Shown here: positions 54,683-62,815 of the stretch, piece by piece
How the letters are laid out: each line of letters begins with the position of its first letter
Position numbering within the stretch: position 1 is the first letter of the stretch
Assembly: GCA_002342035.1 (NCBI GenBank)
Contig: DDPE01000038.1
Coordinates: forward strand, 62,001-126,000
Direction: 5' to 3'
DNA from: Asticcacaulis sp. UBA2476
Lineage (GTDB): Bacteria; Pseudomonadota; Alphaproteobacteria; Caulobacterales; Caulobacteraceae
Length of the DNA: 64,000 nt
Made by a program: the position numbers and the translations under genes
The notes under the pieces: generated by a model
What the model saw: the letters and a program-made list of their open reading frames with translations, nothing else
The model's database searches: none
What the model was told of the DNA's origin: nothing

Positions 54683-55711
54683 CTATCCGCCGCACGACTC
54701 ACGCACCACCAGTTCGGTGGATAAACGCTCAGAGCGGATCTCGGTATTCGACAGGGCGCCGATCAGTTTGGAGACCATCAGCTTACCGGCCCGGCTTAAG
54801 TCCTGAGAAATCGTCGTCAGCGCCGGATGGGTAAAGCTGGAAAGCTGGATATTGTCATAACCGACGACCGAAACATCTTGCGGCACCCGAAGTCCCGCCC
54901 GCGTCAGCCCCTTAATGGCCCCGACCGCAATGACATCAGAGGCGGCAAACACGCCATCGATCTTAATGCCCTTGGCCAGCAACCCCGCAATGGCAGCTTC
55001 TCCGGCGGCTATATCAAAGTGCGCCGGCACGACCAGCCGCGGATCGAATTCAAGGCCATAGTCACTCAGGCCATTAACATAGCCCTCATAGCGCTGCTTG
55101 ATTTCCGGCGCTTCGGTATCGCCCAGAAAGACGATTTTACGCCGCCCCAGCCGCGCCAGATGGGCCGTGGCCCGCGCCCCGCCCTGCACATTATTGGACC
55201 CGATCGAACAATAGGCCTGCCCGTTCAGTTCAGCCCCCCAGACGATGAACTTATGCGGCCCTCTGGCCAATTGGTTGAAGCGTTCGTGAAAATAGCTCTG
55301 GCCCAGGAAAATCACCCCGTCGGCGCGGATATTCTGCATCAGTTTCGACAGGTCATGCTGGTTGCGCGGCGTCAGGTGCGACAGCAGCAAATCGCAGCCC
55401 ATGTCACGGGCCGCCTCCCCCACCCCTGAGATCAGCTCCAGATAAAACGGATCGTTAAAGCGCCCCTCGCGTCCCTGCGGCGGCGGAATGACAATGGCAA
55501 TCGTCGCCTGAATACCGCTTAGGGAAATGGGCAGGTCATGGCCGGAAAAGTAGTGATTTTCGCGCGCAATATCCCAGATGCGCCGTTTGGTCACGCGGTT
55601 GATCGCCGGTGAATCATTGAGCGCCCGCGATACGGTCGCCACCGACACACCGGCGATTTTGGCCAGATCTTCCAGACGGGTCTTGGTTTTATTCACGAAA
55701 TTTACGCTCAA
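54683..55711 (-). CDS. LacI-family regulator (starch locus, paralogue 1)
   Basis: A 342-residue repressor. The helix-turn-helix LEDLAKIAGVSVATVSRALND is near residues 13-33 and the hinge follows. The sugar-binding domain (about 70-335) contains ADGVIFLGQSYF and GVFAASDVIAVGAIKGL, and ends in RESCGG as does the second LacI protein. The start is uncertain: TTG 55711 or GTG 55696, neither with a strong ribosome-binding site. It is upstream of the TonB receptor on the same strand, whose promoter region carries TGCAA/TTGCA elements, its most likely target. Effector probably a maltose-type sugar, by context. Confidence 0.88.
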   Translation of the reverse strand: MSVNFVNKTKTRLEDLAKIAGVSVATVSRALNDSPAINRVTKRRIWDIARENHYFSGHDLPISLSGIQATIAIVIPPPQGREGRFNDPFYLELISGVGEAARDMGCDLLLSHLTPRNQHDLSKLMQNIRADGVIFLGQSYFHERFNQLARGPHKFIVWGAELNGQAYCSIGSNNVQGGARATAHLARLGRRKIVFLGDTEAPEIKQRYEGYVNGLSDYGLEFDPRLVVPAHFDIAAGEAAIAGLLAKGIKIDGVFAASDVIAVGAIKGLTRAGLRVPQDVSVVGYDNIQLSSFTHPALTTISQDLSRAGKLMVSKLIGALSNTEIRSERLSTELVVRESCGG

Positions 55712-55797
55712 TACTCAAAGGGGAAGTCGGTTCTTGCCGCTATAGAGTGCCAAGCCGTCAGTGGCGTCAAGAACCTTCCGAACCCATCCCTAACGGC

Positions 55798-57867
55798 CTA
55801 TCTGGATTTTGCCGCCACAAACCGGATGGCCTGCCCTCCGCCGGGGGCCAGCTTAAGCGTCAGGCGATCGGTGGCAGTCACCGTCTTTTGCTCGATGACA
55901 TAGTGGTGGCGGGTATCGGTGCGGTAGTCAGTATCGTCCGCGTCACGATATATCTGCGCCGTGTAGACCTTGCCCGGCTCAAGGAAACTGAGTGCCACCT
56001 CAAGCGTGCGCCCCGCCTCATCGGTGGCCGCACCCAGATACCAGTCGGCCGAGGCCTTATCCTTACGGACGATGGTGACATAATCACCGACCTCACCATT
56101 GAGCACCTGAGTTTCCGCCCAGTCGGTCGGTACATCCTTGATGAACTGGAACGGTTTCATGTGCTTGCCGTAGTTCTCAATCGTGTCCGCCGCCATCTGA
56201 ATGGGCGAATAGATCACGACATAGAGCGCCAGTTGCCGCGCTACGGTCGATTGCAGGGGCTGGCCCGCGCCCTCAAGGCTTAAGACCCCCGGCGTATAAT
56301 CCATCGGCCCGGACAACAGGCGCGTAAAAACCAGATTGATCTCATGCTCCGGCGGGTTGGGCGGCTGGCCCCAGGCATTATATTCCATACCGCGCGCGCC
56401 CTCTCTCGCCACCCAGTTGGGATAGGTGCGCCGCAAGCCCGTATCCTTGATCGGCTCATGCGGATTGATGGCGATTTTGCGTTTGGCGGCCTCAACGACG
56501 ACGTTCAAATGATGACGCGCCATGACCTGACCGTCATGCCAGGTATAGAAAATATTGCCATCTGCATCGCGGGCCTTAACCCCACCGGCGTCAGCGACAT
56601 AGCCAGTCTTGATGCTGTCGATGCCAAGGCGTTGATAGAGATCAAGCGCGGCCTCAAGCTGCGGCTCATAGACGGCAATATTGCCCGCCGTTTCATGATG
56701 ACCGACGATATGGACTTTCTTCTTTTTGGCATAGGCGGCCAGCCCTTCGATATCAAAATCGGGATAAGCCTTGGTGAAATCAAAGTCATTGCCGCTTGCG
56801 AACCAGTCGCCGTCCCACCCCAGGTTCCAGCCTTCGACCAGCACCCCGCGCAGGCCGTTTTGGGCCGCAAAATCAATATAGTCCTTGGTCTTCTTCGTGT
56901 TGGCGCCATGCTTTGGGCCGGAGCCCCAGGTGTTGTTATTCAGATGCATGTCCCACCAGATGCCGACATATTTGTAGGGCTTAACCCAACTCACGTCCCC
57001 CAAAGCATTGGGTTCATTGAGGTTCAGCACCAGATCATTTTCGACCAGACCACCGGCGGTGCCTGACATCTGCACGGTGCGCCAAGGCGTGTTAAACGGG
57101 GCCGTGCGCGTAACCTTGGGGCCATCGCCATGCGGCGACAGATTGGCCTTAAGGGTTTGTCCGCTCACCCGGCGCAGCCACATGGCCGAGTAATCCACCA
57201 GCGCGGCTTCGTGAAACGCCATATGCAGGCCGGAAGCCGTTTTGAGGGTTATGGGCGTATGGGCCTGACTGACCTCATTAAGCGGGGTCTTGGTATAGAG
57301 ATACTCATAACGGTTCCATTCCCCCGCCGGTATCCACCAGGCGGTTGCAGGTTCCGTGACCGCAAACTCGGTCAGTTCCTCAACGATCTTCACCGTCTTT
57401 AACTGCCGCTGATCGGGGAACTCATAGCGAAAGCCAAAGCCGTTGTCATAAAGCCGGAACACGACCGTCAACTGCCGCTTAAGGCCGGTCTTTTCGGTAA
57501 AGCCAAGGCGCAGCTCGTTATAATCATTGCGCACAAACTGCCGCTCCCCCCACGGCAGTTCCCAGGTCTCATCGTGGCGGGACTGCGCCTGCGAGGTCAG
57601 GACCATGTTGCGTTCCAGCTTAGGCTGATCGGCCAGAATGAAGCCCAGCTTTGAGGGCGAAATGACTTCAACACCCTTGCGATCGATAGCATAGGTAATG
57701 TGACCTTCATTGCCGGTCATGATCCGTACCGACAACTCCCCGCCGGGTGACGTGGCGGTGGCGACCTGATCAGCGTAGGCGGTAATGGCTATCGCCAGAC
57801 TGGCGATCAGGGTAAACACGAACAATGAAACAGCTTTTGAAAAGCCTGTGGTGGGTAATGTGCGCAT
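55798..57867 (-). CDS. GH97 alpha-glucosidase, SusB-like, exported
   Basis: A 689-residue enzyme with a signal peptide (cleavage near AYADQ). The N-terminal beta-domain includes WWIPAGEWNRYEYLYTK; the barrel includes VLVEGWNLGWDGDW. Catalytic carboxylates match Bacteroides SusB: Glu392 in HHET, Glu471 in NPHEP and Glu495 in ARGMEYNAW, with the same 24-residue gap between the last two. This pattern predicts the inverting subgroup acting on alpha-1,4- and alpha-1,6-glucosides. It faces two perfect ATACGTAT operators and is divergent from GH15, so both belong to the same starch regulon. Confidence 0.94.
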   Translation of the reverse strand: MRTLPTTGFSKAVSLFVFTLIASLAIAITAYADQVATATSPGGELSVRIMTGNEGHITYAIDRKGVEVISPSKLGFILADQPKLERNMVLTSQAQSRHDETWELPWGERQFVRNDYNELRLGFTEKTGLKRQLTVVFRLYDNGFGFRYEFPDQRQLKTVKIVEELTEFAVTEPATAWWIPAGEWNRYEYLYTKTPLNEVSQAHTPITLKTASGLHMAFHEAALVDYSAMWLRRVSGQTLKANLSPHGDGPKVTRTAPFNTPWRTVQMSGTAGGLVENDLVLNLNEPNALGDVSWVKPYKYVGIWWDMHLNNNTWGSGPKHGANTKKTKDYIDFAAQNGLRGVLVEGWNLGWDGDWFASGNDFDFTKAYPDFDIEGLAAYAKKKKVHIVGHHETAGNIAVYEPQLEAALDLYQRLGIDSIKTGYVADAGGVKARDADGNIFYTWHDGQVMARHHLNVVVEAAKRKIAINPHEPIKDTGLRRTYPNWVAREGARGMEYNAWGQPPNPPEHEINLVFTRLLSGPMDYTPGVLSLEGAGQPLQSTVARQLALYVVIYSPIQMAADTIENYGKHMKPFQFIKDVPTDWAETQVLNGEVGDYVTIVRKDKASADWYLGAATDEAGRTLEVALSFLEPGKVYTAQIYRDADDTDYRTDTRHHYVIEQKTVTATDRLTLKLAPGGGQAIRFVAAKSR

Positions 57868-57996
57868 GACGTTTCCAACGGTTTCGCGCCCTTAGACGGC
57901 GCTTTATTAGAGCGCATTCCAAAAAGTGTGAGCGGTTTTTGGATAAAATGCGCGTAATAAAGCGCGAACATAACCAGCTTTTGTGCAAATGCCGCC

Positions 57997-58010
57997 TGAA
58001 TACGTATTCA
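57997..58010. promoter_or_regulatory. starch-regulon operator A (perfect)
   Basis: TGAATACGTATTCA is a perfect 14-bp palindrome 130 bp upstream of GH97. Confidence 0.75.
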
Positions 58011-58027
58011 TGACCGGCTACCGACTG

Positions 58028-58041
58028 TGAATACGTATTCG
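58028..58041. promoter_or_regulatory. starch-regulon operator B
   Basis: TGAATACGTATTCG holds the perfect 12-bp palindrome GAATACGTATTC, starting 31 bp (three helical turns) after operator A, which would favour cooperative binding. Confidence 0.74.
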
Positions 58042-58343
58042 CGTTGCGCAACCTCCGCCGCAGTGAAATAGGCTTAACCCCAAGATACGGTCCCCCACCG
58101 TGTGCAAAGGTTGTCCCTGACATTTGCGCACAGTGGGGGGCCACGGTCTTTAGTATCGGGATTGCCCCCTGGCGGGTGCCGTTAACACCCGACAGGGGTC
58201 AATCCTGCGGCTCATGGATGGCTCCATACATATGGTGACATTCAGGAGCACCTGTAGTTTACGGCTCACTCTGTTGGGTGGTAAGCGTCTTTCTCAGCAC
58301 ACCTGCCCCTTGTCCGCATGTAATGGACAGGGGGTATTTTTTT
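58042..58343 (+). ncRNA. candidate small RNA or structured leader
   Basis: On the plus strand, two strong imperfect stems (58092-58108 with 58123-58139, 15 of 17 pairs; 58161-58178 with 58186-58203, 16 of 18 pairs) precede an intrinsic terminator at 58306-58343. No open frame with a ribosome-binding site lies before the terminator. I do not recognise a known RNA family. The 5' end is a guess placed after operator B; no convincing promoter boxes are visible. An alternative is a remnant of a small inverted-repeat element. Confidence 0.4.
58306..58343 (+). terminator. intrinsic terminator with no upstream gene
   Basis: CCCCTTGTCC (58306-58315) pairs with GGACAGGGGG (58325-58334), one wobble pair, followed by TATTTTTTT. 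It implies a plus-strand transcript starting within this intergenic region. Confidence 0.83.
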
Positions 58344-58390
58344 GCCCGCAGATCACAGGAAAACCGCCCTTTAAGGTTTTGTAACCCGCC

Positions 58391-58404
58391 TGCATACGTA
58401 TTCA
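58391..58404. promoter_or_regulatory. starch-regulon operator upstream of GH15
   Basis: TGCATACGTATTCA is the mirror image of the amylase site at 49723 (its reverse complement). It lies 164 bp before the GH15 start and after the terminator at 58343. Confidence 0.7.
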
Positions 58405-58567
58405 CATTGCCGGTGCGTTTTCAAAACCATATGACAGGTGAGACGCGTTTTTTCAGGGACAACGCGGCGGGTGACTTTCAGCACCCACCATAATTAAAAA
58501 CAGTTCAAACACATGTCGCGCTCAGCCCAAACCGGGGCTTAGGCGAACGGCAGGGAGCTTACCCATC

Positions 58568-60979
58568 ATGACGTCCAAACTACCCAAAACCGTTGTCCTT
58601 TTGATGTGCAGTGCCGCCACCGGCGTATTGGCCATGACCGCCGCCGCTCAAGACACTGCGTCCAACGCCGCCCACACCCCCAACCAGATCGTGCAGACAG
58701 AGGCCACTGACGGCCCCGGCGAGGTTTCCCCCTGGGCCTATTCCGCCAAGCAGGGGATCGGCGCATCCTATGAAGCCTATAAGGACTTCCACTATTCAGA
58801 TGATGCGGCCACCGGCAAGGTCTCAAAGGTTTGGTTCTCACTTGCCGACGGCATAGTCACGGAAACCATGTCAGGCCTGATCCATGAGGCGCAGATCCGC
58901 GAACTTCAAATCGCCATTGCCGGTAAAGGCTATGTCGCGCTGGAGGCCACCGACACGACCTCAAAGATTGAATATATCCATATTGATTCTGAGGGCCGAC
59001 CGCTGTCGCCCGCCTACCGCCTGACCAATACCGATAAGCAGGGCCGGTTCGTGATCGTGAAAGACATCTTCACCGATCCGGACCACCAGACCCTAATGAT
59101 GCGTGTAACGGTGACCGCGCTGAAGGGGCCGGTCACACCCTATATCGTGCTTGATCCCTCAGTCGCCAATACCTCCGGCGACGATCAGGGCCGCGCCACC
59201 ACCACTGCCTTGCAGGCGTTTGAAGGCAAAGCCGCTTTGTCGCTGAAAGCCAGCGCGCCCTTCAAAAAAGCCATGGTCGGTTTTACGGGTAAGGACGGTT
59301 TGGCTAATTTACTGGCGGCCAAAAAACTCGGTAAACTGTCGTCAGACACCGGCGGCGTCAAAGGCAATATCCGCCTGATCGGTGAGTTGCCGCCAGTCAC
59401 CTCAAGCACAACCTTTGATGTGGCGCTGGGATTTGGCGCGACCCCTGTCGCCGCTGACGCTGAGGCCGCCGCGACCTTAAAGACTGGCTACTCAAAGGTT
59501 CTGGCCAATTACAATGGCGAAGGGGCGGCCATCGGCTGGGAAGACTATCTGGCCTCACTGAGCGAGTTGAAAACCCTCATTCCGGTGACCGAGGATAACG
59601 GAAAACTGCTCTATGCGTCGGCGATGGCGCTTAAGGTTCAGGAAGACCGCACCTATTCCGGCGCGCTCATTGCCTCCCTGTCCAATCCGTGGGGCGATAC
59701 GACCACGCCCAAGGTCGGGGCTACCGGTTATAAGGCGGTCTGGCCACGCGACTTCTATCAGGTGGCGATGGCGATGGCGGCGCTGGGCGATAAGGAAACG
59801 CCGGTTGCGGCCTTTCGCTATCTGCCCAAGGTTCAGGTTGGCGCACACACACCGGGCAATAAGGGCGACGGCGGTTGGTATCTGCAAAAGGCCCATGTCG
59901 ACGGCACGCCCGAATGGGTCGGCGTTCAGCTTGATCAGACGGCCATGCCGATCATGCTCGGCTGGAAGCTGGAAAGCCTTGGTCTGATCTCGAAAGCCGA
60001 ACTGGTCGGGTCGTACAAGACATCGCTGAAAAAGGCGGCCGATTTCCTGAGCTTTGGTGGCACACCCAACCTCGGCTGGAATAACCAGAAAATCACCCCG
60101 CCTTACAGCCAGCAGGAGCGCTGGGAAGAACAGGAAGGCCACTCACCGTCCACCACCGCCGCCGTCATTGCGGGCCTGCTGGTGGCCTCCGATATCGCCA
60201 CACAGGCCGGTGATGCCACCTCTGCCGCGACCTATAAATCCAAAGCGCTCGACTATTCAGCCAAGCTGAATCAGCGGCTGTATACCACCAAGGGCGAAGT
60301 CACGGATGCGCCCCAGTCCTATTATCTGCGCATCAGCCGATCAGACGATGCCAACGCACCGGGCATACAGGAGGAGCGCAACGGACGGGTCGGTCTGAGC
60401 GGCGATAAGGTCATTGATGCCGGTTTTCTTGAACTGGTGCGCTATGGTGTGCGGCCGGCCAGCGATGCCAAGATCGCTCAATCTTTGGCGGTCATTGATG
60501 ATGAAAGTATCGCGGAAAACCTGCGGGTCAAATACACGTTCGAGGGCAAATATCCCGGTTTCCGCCGCTACGGCAATGACGGCTACGGTGAGGATCAGGT
60601 GACCGGCGGCAATTACGCGGTCTTTGGCCAAAGCTCCCCCAACCAGCGCGGCCGCGTCTGGCCGATCTTTACCGGCGAACGTGGGCACTACGAAGTCGCT
60701 CTGGCGGCAGCCAAGGGGGCAACGGATGCCGATATCACCCGTATCCGTCAAACCTATGTGGCGGCGATGGAATATTTCGCCAATGATGGCCTTATGCTGC
60801 CTGAGCAGGTCTGGGACGGGGTCGGCAAAGCCTCACCGCACGGCTATGCGGTGGGTGACGGCACCGACAGCGCCACGCCTCTGGCCTGGAGCCATGCCGA
60901 ATATGTCAAGCTGCTGCGCTCGGTCCGTGATCGCAAGGTCTGGGATCATTACCCGGTCGTGGCGGATCAGTTGAAGTAA
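58568..60979 (+). CDS. GH15 glucoamylase, exported
   Basis: An 803-residue enzyme with a signal peptide (cleavage near TAAAQD). An N-terminal beta-sandwich domain (about 45-310) is followed by the (alpha/alpha)6 barrel. The barrel carries VWPRDFYQ (391-398), EWVGVQLDQTAMP, the general-acid region RWEEQEGHSPST (518-529) and the C-terminal base region LPEQVWD. This is the two-domain bacterial glucoamylase type, releasing glucose from maltodextrin ends, probably in the periplasm. GGGAG precedes the ATG by 10 bp. It shares the ATACGTAT operator with GH97 and GH13. Confidence 0.94.
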   Translation: MTSKLPKTVVLLMCSAATGVLAMTAAAQDTASNAAHTPNQIVQTEATDGPGEVSPWAYSAKQGIGASYEAYKDFHYSDDAATGKVSKVWFSLADGIVTETMSGLIHEAQIRELQIAIAGKGYVALEATDTTSKIEYIHIDSEGRPLSPAYRLTNTDKQGRFVIVKDIFTDPDHQTLMMRVTVTALKGPVTPYIVLDPSVANTSGDDQGRATTTALQAFEGKAALSLKASAPFKKAMVGFTGKDGLANLLAAKKLGKLSSDTGGVKGNIRLIGELPPVTSSTTFDVALGFGATPVAADAEAAATLKTGYSKVLANYNGEGAAIGWEDYLASLSELKTLIPVTEDNGKLLYASAMALKVQEDRTYSGALIASLSNPWGDTTTPKVGATGYKAVWPRDFYQVAMAMAALGDKETPVAAFRYLPKVQVGAHTPGNKGDGGWYLQKAHVDGTPEWVGVQLDQTAMPIMLGWKLESLGLISKAELVGSYKTSLKKAADFLSFGGTPNLGWNNQKITPPYSQQERWEEQEGHSPSTTAAVIAGLLVASDIATQAGDATSAATYKSKALDYSAKLNQRLYTTKGEVTDAPQSYYLRISRSDDANAPGIQEERNGRVGLSGDKVIDAGFLELVRYGVRPASDAKIAQSLAVIDDESIAENLRVKYTFEGKYPGFRRYGNDGYGEDQVTGGNYAVFGQSSPNQRGRVWPIFTGERGHYEVALAAAKGATDADITRIRQTYVAAMEYFANDGLMLPEQVWDGVGKASPHGYAVGDGTDSATPLAWSHAEYVKLLRSVRDRKVWDHYPVVADQLK

Positions 60980-60990
60980 AGCCCACCCTA

Positions 60991-61020
60991 ACCCTCTCCC
61001 CGTTTGCGGGGAGAGGGAGT
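60991..61020. repeat. dispersed hairpin repeat, copy 2 / terminator
   Basis: CCCTCTCCCCG (60992-61002) pairs with CGGGGAGAGGG (61007-61017). It sits between the convergent GH15 and LacI genes and probably terminates both; same arms as at 51391. Confidence 0.6.
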
Positions 61021-61024
61021 TAAC

Positions 61025-62050
61025 CTATCCCCCGCACGACTCGCGAATGATCAACTGGGTTGGGATGCGCTTCAATTCCACCGGCTGACCGCTGATCAGC
61101 ACGTCGAGCGCATCGACCAGCACATGGGCGGCCTCAGTCGTATCCTGCCGCACGGTGGACAGCATCGGGCTGGTGCAGGTGCATACCCACAGGTCGTCAA
61201 AACCCATCACCGACACGTCCTTTGGCACCGAACGTCCGGCCCGCAGTAACTGCTGGATCGCCCCCACCGCCAGAAGATCAGCCACCGCAAACACCGCATC
61301 AAACGCAACGCCTTCGGACATCAGGCGCTCAATAGCCGCCACACCGTCCTCACGCGAAATAAAGCAGTCGATCATCAGTTCCGGGTCCGGCGTGATCCCG
61401 GCTTCCGTCAGAGCGCGGACATAGCCTTCAAAGCGTTCCTTATACTCCAGATGACTGGCCGACGGCTCGCCCAGAAATGCAATCCGCCGTCGCCCCAGAC
61501 CGATCAGGTGCTTGACCGCGCTATAGGCCCCGCCTTCGTTATCTGAGCCGATGACCAGATTGGGATGTTCAGGGATCACCGGCCCCCACAGCACCCACGG
61601 TTCCCCCATCTCGCCCAGCACCGCAACCTTTTTGGTGTAGGTGTCATAATCGTTGTAGCCCAGGAAAATGATACCATCGGCCCGGCGCGCATGGCCGTAA
61701 TCCGAGCCCCAGTTGTCGCTTTGCTTTTGCAGCGAGACCAGCACGTCATAGCCTTTTGGTCCGGCATATTTCAGGATCGATCCGATCAGCGGCATAAAGA
61801 ACGGATTGATCGGGCTGTCGGATTTTTCCATATCCTCGGAAATCAGCACCGCGATGGTGTTGATCTTTTTCGAGCGCAGTTTGCGGGCATTGACATCGAC
61901 GGTGTAGTTCAATTGCGCGGCGGCATCGACCACGCGCTGCCGCACCGCCTCACTGACCACCCCGCCCTGACTGAGCGCGCGCGACACCGTCGCCTGAGAT
62001 ACCCCTGCAAGGGCCGCAATATCAAAAGACGTCGGCCGTTTTCCGGTCAT
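61025..62050 (-). CDS. LacI-family regulator (starch locus, paralogue 2)
   Basis: A 341-residue repressor. The helix-turn-helix FDIAALAGVSQATVSRALSQGG is at about residues 9-30, followed by the hinge VNARKLRSKK. The sugar-binding domain (about 60-335) contains ADGIIFLGYNDY and DAVFAVADLLAVGAIQQL and ends RESCGG. AGGGAT precedes the ATG. It is adjacent to the glucoamylase and most likely binds the ATACGTAT palindromes in front of GH13, GH97 and GH15; that pairing is inference, since the paralogue at 54683 is the alternative. A maltose-like sugar is the probable inducer. Confidence 0.9.
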   Translation of the reverse strand: MTGKRPTSFDIAALAGVSQATVSRALSQGGVVSEAVRQRVVDAAAQLNYTVDVNARKLRSKKINTIAVLISEDMEKSDSPINPFFMPLIGSILKYAGPKGYDVLVSLQKQSDNWGSDYGHARRADGIIFLGYNDYDTYTKKVAVLGEMGEPWVLWGPVIPEHPNLVIGSDNEGGAYSAVKHLIGLGRRRIAFLGEPSASHLEYKERFEGYVRALTEAGITPDPELMIDCFISREDGVAAIERLMSEGVAFDAVFAVADLLAVGAIQQLLRAGRSVPKDVSVMGFDDLWVCTCTSPMLSTVRQDTTEAAHVLVDALDVLISGQPVELKRIPTQLIIRESCGG

Positions 62051-62198
62051 TATTTATCCCTGTAACGCCGTTTGGCGTGCCCGAACAAGATAGAGCAATT
62101 TACGTCTTAGACAAGGCGCGCCTCAACCGCATCGCGCACGCTCAGCGCATAGTGACGCAAACGTCAACCGCACTCATTTTTTGAAAAGATAATTTTAC

Positions 62199-62225
62199 GG
62201 AACCTCTCGTCTCAGGCATCGTCTA
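62199..62225 (+). promoter_or_regulatory. possible ECF-type promoter before the sigma factor gene
   Basis: GGAAC (62199-62203), 16 bp, then CGTC (62220-62223), the general form of ECF promoters. It lies so close to the ATG that the transcript would begin within the ribosome-binding site, so it may be coincidence. Confidence 0.25.
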
Positions 62226-62239
62226 GGTAGGAGGCTTTT

Positions 62240-62815
62240 ATGGTTTCTGCGCCGGGACACATTGTAAGCTGGGTTGGTACTCAGATTTTGCCGCATGAGG
62301 CTGATGTGCGCCGGTGGCTGCTGCGCGCCCGCTTGGGACGCGATGACATAGAAGACATACTTCAGGAATCCTACTGCCGGATGGCGGAACTGATAAGCAT
62401 TGATCACATTGCGTCGCCGCGGGCCTATTTTTTTACGGTCGCCAGAAACATCGCCCTGATGCGCTTAAGGCGTGCGCGGATCGTGAGCATGGAGTCGGTG
62501 GATGAGATCGACCGGCTGGAAATCAGCAGCGACCTGCCCTCACCGGAGCAGGTGACCGTGGCCCGCTCGGATCTGGCCCGTCTTAAGCGGGTGATCGCAG
62601 GCCTGCCGACGCGTTGCCGCCAGATATTTGAGATGCGCCGGATTGAAGGCCTGCCTCAAAAGGAAATCGCCCGGATCATGGGCCTGAGTGAACATATTGT
62701 TGAAAATGATGCGGCCAAGGCCCTTCGGCTTATCATGAAAGAGATAGCGTCCGAAGACAGCCGTTTCCAACCCCAAAAGGAGTTTAAGCGTGGCACCGAC
62801 GCCGGTCGAAACTAG
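62240..62815 (+). CDS. ECF RNA polymerase sigma factor, FecI type
   Basis: A 191-residue sigma factor with region 2 (about 25-90: DIEDILQESYCRMAEL, RAYFFTVARNIALMRL) and region 4 (about 115-170: LPTRCRQIFEMRRIEGLPQKEIARIMGLSEHIVEND). A perfect AGGAGG sits 5 bp before the ATG. It starts the second FecI-FecR-TonB cassette and closely parallels the factor at 32984. It should direct transcription of the receptor gene at 63866 once the FecR protein is signalled. Confidence 0.93.
   Translation: MVSAPGHIVSWVGTQILPHEADVRRWLLRARLGRDDIEDILQESYCRMAELISIDHIASPRAYFFTVARNIALMRLRRARIVSMESVDEIDRLEISSDLPSPEQVTVARSDLARLKRVIAGLPTRCRQIFEMRRIEGLPQKEIARIMGLSEHIVENDAAKALRLIMKEIASEDSRFQPQKEFKRGTDAGRN

Larger units (their letters stand above)
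57868..58567. other. 700-bp divergent regulatory region between GH97 and GH15
   Basis: No protein-coding gene is credible. It holds two LacI-type operators on the GH97 side, one on the GH15 side, two large imperfect hairpins and a strong plus-strand terminator between them. Confidence 0.65.

Noticed and set aside
57770..58144. Open frame of 124 codons on the minus strand in front of GH97
   Set aside because: Overlaps the GH97 start and both starch operators, with no recognisable product or convincing start.
58280..58343. CTGAGA on the minus strand at 58292-58297, as in thiamine riboswitches
   Set aside because: The remaining conserved parts of the thiamine riboswitch are absent and the strand is opposite to the terminator.
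58278..58493. Open frame of 71 codons on the plus strand before GH15
   Set aside because: Runs through the intrinsic terminator and operator; no plausible protein.
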